Origin: Cliona cf. orientalis
Lineage: Eukaryota; Porifera; Demospongiae; Clionaida; Clionaidae
Direction: 5' to 3'
Assembly (NCBI GenBank): GCA_963930775.1
Contig: OZ005698.1
Location: forward strand, 3,044,501 to 3,108,500
Length of the DNA: 64,000 nt
A model generated the notes under the pieces. It was not told the DNA's origin. It did no database searches and worked only from the letters and a program-made list of their open reading frames with translations. Both the position numbers and the translations under genes were made by a program. Positions 59,117-64,000 of the stretch are shown here, piece by piece (the first letter of the stretch is position 1; every line of letters begins with the position of its first letter).

Positions 59117-60151
59117 ATGAAATCCTTTGTTTTGGTGATCTTGTTCTCTTTCTTCATAACTATCATTGGAAACACTTTTGCACTTACATGCAATGGAATG
59201 AGTGGACTATGTGATCTTCGTATCAACCAAGTCACATTTCCAGGAGCACACAATGCTGGCGCTGGATTTAACGGTAATCTGCACTATTATTATGGTACAG
59301 TTGCTTTGTCATGCTTTTTCAGGAATGTGGTCAAAAACTTCGAGCAAATGTTGGACTTTGGTATACGTTTTTTCGACATTGATACTTGTCTCTGGCATTA
59401 CCAACTGGAATCTTGTCACAATAATGCTTATGCAGGCGCTTTGCGGATTGCTTTTGATCAAATTGACCGATGGATGAAATCTCACCCAAATGAAGTCATT
59501 ATTCTCAATTTTAATCGCGATATAACGGATCACAGAGATAAAAGTCAAATAGCTCATAAAATAATTTACGAAGTTGAAAAGCGCTGGAATCCGTACAAAT
59601 CAACCAATCAAGTCAAATTGAGTAAAGGTTCTAAATGGCCTACTCTAAGAGAAGCCATTAATAGCAGGCAGAGGATATTTATCTTTATGGACAATCATCT
59701 TTGGCAATATGTCAAATCAAAATCGTATTTGTATTGGACGAATGGATTCTACCATTCCTCTTGGAGAGATAACATGAATGTTAGTCCTGGTGGTTGTGGT
59801 GTAATCGTTGATGCAGCAAGAGAAAATTGCGGTACTAATGATGAGATGATTGAGCTAGCAGCATTTGGAAAGGCAGGTTTGTGCGTATGGGACATGGCTT
59901 GGCATTGCTCAAATTCACTGCAATCAGCTCTGGACACCTGCTACGCAAAACGACAACAAAAGAACCACAAAACGGTCAATGTTATTTTAGTAGATTATCC
60001 AGCCAGCAACTATCACTATGGAAATGATGTTGTTACAAAGGCAAGATACATGAATGAAAAGAATGTAAGGCAATATAGTACCCAAATGCAAGAAGAAATT
60101 GCCATGCTGGCGGCTATGCGGATGGCATCTCTGAACTATACTCAATTTTAA
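59117..60151 (+). CDS. Secreted PI-PLC X-domain-like phosphodiesterase
   Basis: Intronless 344-codon ORF. Residues 1-22 (MKSFVLVILFSFFITIIGNT) form a signal peptide, so the product is probably secreted. TFPGAHNAG (His45) and CHNNAYAG (His101) sit where the two catalytic histidines of PI-PLC-type TIM barrels lie. FGIRFFDID supplies the metal/substrate-side R and D, and SHPNEVIILNFNRD is the usual strand after the second His. Several Cys suggest disulfides. No Y or C2 domain is present, so it resembles the compact bacterial/fungal type rather than intracellular animal PLC. Substrate unknown; it may cleave phosphoinositide or GPI-type lipids. Lack of introns contrasts with the split neighbours and could reflect retroposition or transfer. 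Confidence 0.8.
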   Translation: MKSFVLVILFSFFITIIGNTFALTCNGMSGLCDLRINQVTFPGAHNAGAGFNGNLHYYYGTVALSCFFRNVVKNFEQMLDFGIRFFDIDTCLWHYQLESCHNNAYAGALRIAFDQIDRWMKSHPNEVIILNFNRDITDHRDKSQIAHKIIYEVEKRWNPYKSTNQVKLSKGSKWPTLREAINSRQRIFIFMDNHLWQYVKSKSYLYWTNGFYHSSWRDNMNVSPGGCGVIVDAARENCGTNDEMIELAAFGKAGLCVWDMAWHCSNSLQSALDTCYAKRQQKNHKTVNVILVDYPASNYHYGNDVVTKARYMNEKNVRQYSTQMQEEIAMLAAMRMASLNYTQF

Positions 60152-62188
60152 GCTTGTGTGCCATTATTAATATTTTTGATTTGAATGTTACAAACTTTTG
60201 GTAGAGGAAGTACATTATAATGCAACAAACAACTGAGTGTGTATTAGATTTCAATAGCAGTCTAAGAACATGTAGCATTTCCTTGATTTTTGTCTGACTC
60301 CATATGCATAACTGTAGAGATTGAACAATTTAGAATACTACTTTGATATCAATTGTGCATAAGTGTCACGTGGCATGTACACGTGGGTGTCATCACCTTA
60401 CAATAACTTTCTTTTGTGACGACCATTTCCTAAGTCCAGGCATGGTCTGAAGAGTTAGAGGTAAAAACATGTAGTTCTACAAGATCTAAGTGAGCCTGTG
60501 GCAGCTTCTTAACTTCCTAGTACGTTGGGGTCAAAGCTCACCATTAATGGTCAGGCACCACCTCAATTACTTCACGTTTGCAGCAAATTAGCCCCACCTT
60601 TTAGTAATAATTAACAGTTTTTAACCCTCAGCGCACGTGAGCGTGCGAGGGTTGCAGTGTGTCCATCACCTTCCAGCCTTGTTGGCTCACATATATACAA
60701 TCCCAGAGAATAGCTAACACCAATCAATAGTAAATGATACTTTAAGAGTTTTGACGGAACTGATTTGATAAAATTCTTTCTAGAGATATAGTGAGATCTG
60801 TGATACAGATTCTGTAGCTTTCACTGATCCACTGACAGAGGAAGTGACCACATGCACCGCGCGTTGATTGATTTCTAATTACTTTCAGTCCTTTGCACAT
60901 GATTATTGTCGCTATCTCACGTGTTCTGTGGCCATCATGTCCTGTGCTCTGCATTGTGCTGAGCTATGATCATATTGAAGGCTTTGCTAAATTTTATACC
61001 ATGTTGAAGAGTGACGCAGCAAGCAATCTCAAGTGCTCCTGTGCAGCCTGGGTTTGTGCTCTAAGCCTAGTAGTAGAGCTATTAATATGGTGCCCCTGCT
61101 TGGTTTCCTTCCCCTCTATATGACCAGCTCTTCTCGAGCTCAGTACTAGTGACCCGTGCTGCACTTAATTAAGATGCTATCACAGACACATCAAAGGCTA
61201 CCTGGAACTATAATTCATGCAGCCTGGCACTACCGTGAATCATGTATAGCAGTTTGTGTGTTCGTATGTGTTCCATTCCCTGGCATGCATTCATACATTC
61301 ATAATCACCCAAATAATAATTATGATATTGTACACATGATGACAAACATGTAGAGTTGTTGTCTACACATGATAGCTACTGTCACACACGCCGAGGATTC
61401 TGCATCGCGTCCAGCATGCCCTTATTTATAGCAGTGATTATTTACAAATTTCTCTTCAGTGATTAATCATGCCTGAATTTTCATGATTATCATGGAAACA
61501 ACTACACAGAATGATCATGTATCTGACCATGTTGCATGCTTTGTTTGGAAAGATTATTATATAGTTTGTGGCACTAAATTAGTCCAAAAAAGCAAAAAGT
61601 ACAGTTTGGCAGCATTCGAACTTTGAGCTACCGAAAAAATTTGTTAACAAACTTCTTAATCTAAGAACCTATAGTAAGCTGTTGTGATAATCGCTGAAGC
61701 ATAGTTATAACAATAATCAACTATTCATAACAGCGCAACACTAAAAGCAAGGTACTAACACAAGGTAAACAATATTTCCTACAAGTTGATGTTGAATTTG
61801 TCAAAAATTCTTTACTTTGTGAGATATGGCATTAGCTATTAATTTTAGGAATTCTGCTAAGACAACTTGTTTGGCAATTGAGAAGACTGAAGTTAAATGA
61901 CTTCGATGGTTTCAAAAGCAGACTTGGATACACTATGATGATGAACCTGACAGTGTCGTAAATTTTATTTATTCAGATTAGGTAGTCTTATTAATCCATG
62001 GCTTCCACTTTCTGGTTTTTCTTTTCGCATTTATAATAATTACTAGTTGCACCACAACATTGCGATATGATTAGATCCGCTATGCCAGGAACTGGAACAT
62101 GAACCTTGAGGAAAACAGCAGTATGTAGGGTACTTTCCCCCAGACCAGCAGCCATTCTGCAGTTGTGAGTGCTGAAGTCAAAAAACTA
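60152..62188. other. No gene recognised
   Basis: Downstream AT-rich DNA. A small AACCCTCAGCGCACG/CGTGCGAGGGTT palindrome near 60622-60655 recalls one near 43021-43052. Short ORFs here lack family signatures. Confidence 0.4.
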
Positions 62189-62563
62189 TTAAAAGCCAAA
62201 CCTGACAGTGAGTCCTCTGGCAAGACATGGCAGTGTTTCTTTGTATACAAACCCGTCTAGCAAATGTACTACATGTATGACAGGGACTTCCCAGGCTGAG
62301 AGAGAGTGCTGTGACAATATGACAATGTTGGGACTTGCTTTGATGAAGAAATCTGTGATCCGCAGGATCCTATTTTGTCTCATACCTTTAAATACTCCAT
62401 CATCTTTGGAACAGTGTGTCAATGGAACCACTGTTATGTATAACTCCATATTATCAGCCAAATTCCACTTCAGTTGCTGTTTCCAGACAGAATCAAGTTT
62501 CAGGGCTAGATTTCCATTCACTATAGAGGGAATTTCCAATGAATGGATGGTATGTGTGTACAT
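62189..62563 (-). other. Possible decayed coding segment
   Basis: A 124-codon minus-strand ORF reads like protein (LALKLDSVWKQQLKWNLAD, VVPLTHCSKDDGVFKG, VVHLLDGFVYKETLPCLARG) but I cannot match it to a family, and no neighbouring exon was found. It may be an exon or the remains of a mobile-element gene. Confidence 0.25.
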
Positions 62564-62723
62564 GCATTGGTACTATTTTGTCATGCTTATTATAGGCTCC
62601 CTTAATTATACACAATGTCATACTGCCTGATATACAAAATTGTTTTGGGAATATTTTGGAAGCAAGTTGAATATTGTAATTATCTATACTGTAGCTAACA
62701 GTGAAACCTCTGATAATTATTGC

Positions 62724-62925
62724 ACAGTGGACTCTCTATTAACGGACACTCCCAACTAGTAACGGACCTCTAGCTACCCAATAACTGTACCAACTGATAT
62801 TTCCATATGTAGCATCACCTGAATAGCGGACAACCTCCGAATTCCGGATGACGGACACAGCAGCTTGCACGAAGTAATACGGTACTATGCGAAAAACAAA
62901 CGTTCCGACTAACGGACGGCGGTGG
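62724..62925. mobile_element. Possible pogo/Tigger-like fragment
   Basis: CAGTGGACTCTCTATTAACG then GACACTCCC is a typical left terminus. Further AACGGAC/GCGGACA repeats follow. A clean right terminus was not found. Confidence 0.4.
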
Positions 62926-63490
62926 GTGTGGCTAACCCTGCCCTCGACCTTCTTACATGCAGGTCATGGCATTATTAACAATAACGACGACAGGACCAAG
63001 TACTTTACCCCTTGCACATGCGTGCGGGGTAATTTAATATCGGTGTCTCCGGATCCTTTGGCTGTCTGAGGATCGATCATGGTAGTTGCATGGACGTTTG
63101 CATTCATAGCCTCCTGACTAGTAGCTAAATTATATAGGATAAAATTAAACAAGTCGTTAGCACTTTCAGCGACTCGTATTAAAGTGTCTCGCATGTGCCA
63201 AAAATTACTAATTAGTCCGCGCAATCGATGTCACGCCCCTTCTTACGAGTTCAACGCCCCCTATAATTCGGTGCGGTTCAATTACAGTAGTCTATCTGAT
63301 CTAAGTGTACGTCACTGGGCTGGAATGGAGCGATATAATACACCGAGCATCCTGAATAACAGAAAATTTCAGACTCTCTTGGTGAGTATAAGATAAAATT
63401 ACACATAATTTAGATGACCATGTCCATTCTATTAACTGGCAGGACAGAGTGTACTACATGTAGCTAGCTACTTCTTTCCTGCCTGGGGAG

Positions 63491-63762
63491 CAGTGGCGTA
63501 GGAAGCGGGGCGGCCGGGGCGGCCATGGCCGCCCCACTTTTTGGCAGATCGAGGCCACACCCACCAATTTATTGAGCATGCTCATAGCCTCATTCAATAA
63601 TCTAGCTAGCGAGACCGACGACCTTTTCCTACTCTCTACTGCAATAATTTACACTGTACCACCACCCATTGGATTGGAGTGTCTCCAATTAATCTAATTA
63701 TAATTGGCTCCACCTACTGACACACCCACAGCCTACCCACATTCAAAATGCTTCCTACGCCC
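63491..63762. mobile_element. hAT-like MITE with 8-bp target duplication
   Basis: CAGTGGCGTAGGAAGC at the left is inverted as GCTTCCTACGCCC at the right. Exact 8-bp direct repeats CTGGGGAG flank it (63483-63490 and 63763-63770), the size expected for hAT transposition. Non-coding, about 270 bp. Confidence 0.75.
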
Positions 63763-63838
63763 CTGGGGAGGGGAGTACACTGAGACCCTTTCCCGCCTAC
63801 TACATTCAGGCAGCAAAGAGCGAGGAGAAAAGCTACTG

Positions 63839-63940
63839 TAGCCTTGTCCCCAGGCCACTCCCACGTTTTCAATGTGGCCTGCCGGGGACAAGGCTACAGT
63901 AGCTATTCGAAAACGTGGGAGTGGCCTGGGGACGAGGCTA
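63839..63940. repeat. Compound TAGCCTTGTCCCCAG palindrome
   Basis: TAGCCTTGTCCCCAGGCCACT then an inner arm ending CCGGGGACAAGGCTA, followed by a second inverted end CTGGGGACGAGGCTA. It looks like two overlapping or rearranged palindromes of the same family, with an ACGTGGGAGTGGCC block inverted between them. Confidence 0.7.
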
Positions 63941-64000
63941 TAGCTAATATATAATATAAATTTTATACTTGCATGTGACTTTCAGTGTCAATAGTTCAAT

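Overview
The window reads as nuclear DNA of an early-branching animal, most likely a demosponge. This is an inference. It rests on split genes with many short GT-AG introns, an AT-rich background full of TAGCTA and GTACATGTAC strings, dense miniature transposons, and a large SRCR/EGF/fibronectin-III receptor of the kind expanded in sponges. There are no bacterial-style operons. I saw no convincing tRNA or rRNA gene, though I could not run a dedicated search.

Layout. (1) 1-14396 (+): the 3' part of a von Willebrand factor A (VWA) domain gene. Its exons run from 3346 to 14396 and its 5' end is missing or unrecognised. Its 6.2-kb intron (3602-9777) is filled by a ~4.6-kb DNA transposon (3875-8486) and a nested MITE pair (8597-9413). 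The transposon has two genes: a 13-exon DDE-type transposase-like gene on the minus strand, and a small plus-strand gene lying antisense inside one of its introns. (2) 14884-15900 and 32743-33723 (+): two near-identical intronless genes, each with two copies of a domain resembling Bles03/C11orf68 (UPF0696). They flank the receptor gene. A second copy of the last VWA exon lies at 16752-16818. (3) 18388-32057 (+): a type I membrane receptor with signal peptide, EMI domain, three SRCR domains, eleven calcium-binding EGF repeats, four FN3 domains, a transmembrane helix and a short tail with an NPMY motif. A FLYWCH-bearing transposon relic sits between EGF exons 2 and 3. (4) 33724-38050: repeats, GIY-YIG reverse-transcriptase relics (Penelope-like) and one small cysteine-rich ORF. 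(5) 38051-49118 (+): a ~34-exon xanthine dehydrogenase/aldehyde oxidase family gene of about 1,280 codons with altered substrate-pocket residues. (6) 49119-59000: mostly repeats, including a TTAA-flanked element, a ~390-420-bp tandem satellite, a long hairpin, a duplicated ~320-bp block and an orphan RFC4-like exon. (7) 59117-60151 (+): an intronless secreted PI-PLC-X-like phosphodiesterase, preceded by repeated copies of what looks like its own core promoter. (8) 60152-64000: no confident gene, several miniature elements.

Mobile DNA dominates the non-coding sequence, and several elements can be defined closely. One tiny palindromic family has two copies with exact 9-bp target duplications. 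A hAT-like MITE has an 8-bp duplication. A ~1-kb element is flanked by TTAA. Several MITEs share a TACCGTA-type terminus with the two-gene transposon. All exon boundaries were read by eye from splice consensus and reading frame, so edges may be off by a few bases and no transcript evidence was available.
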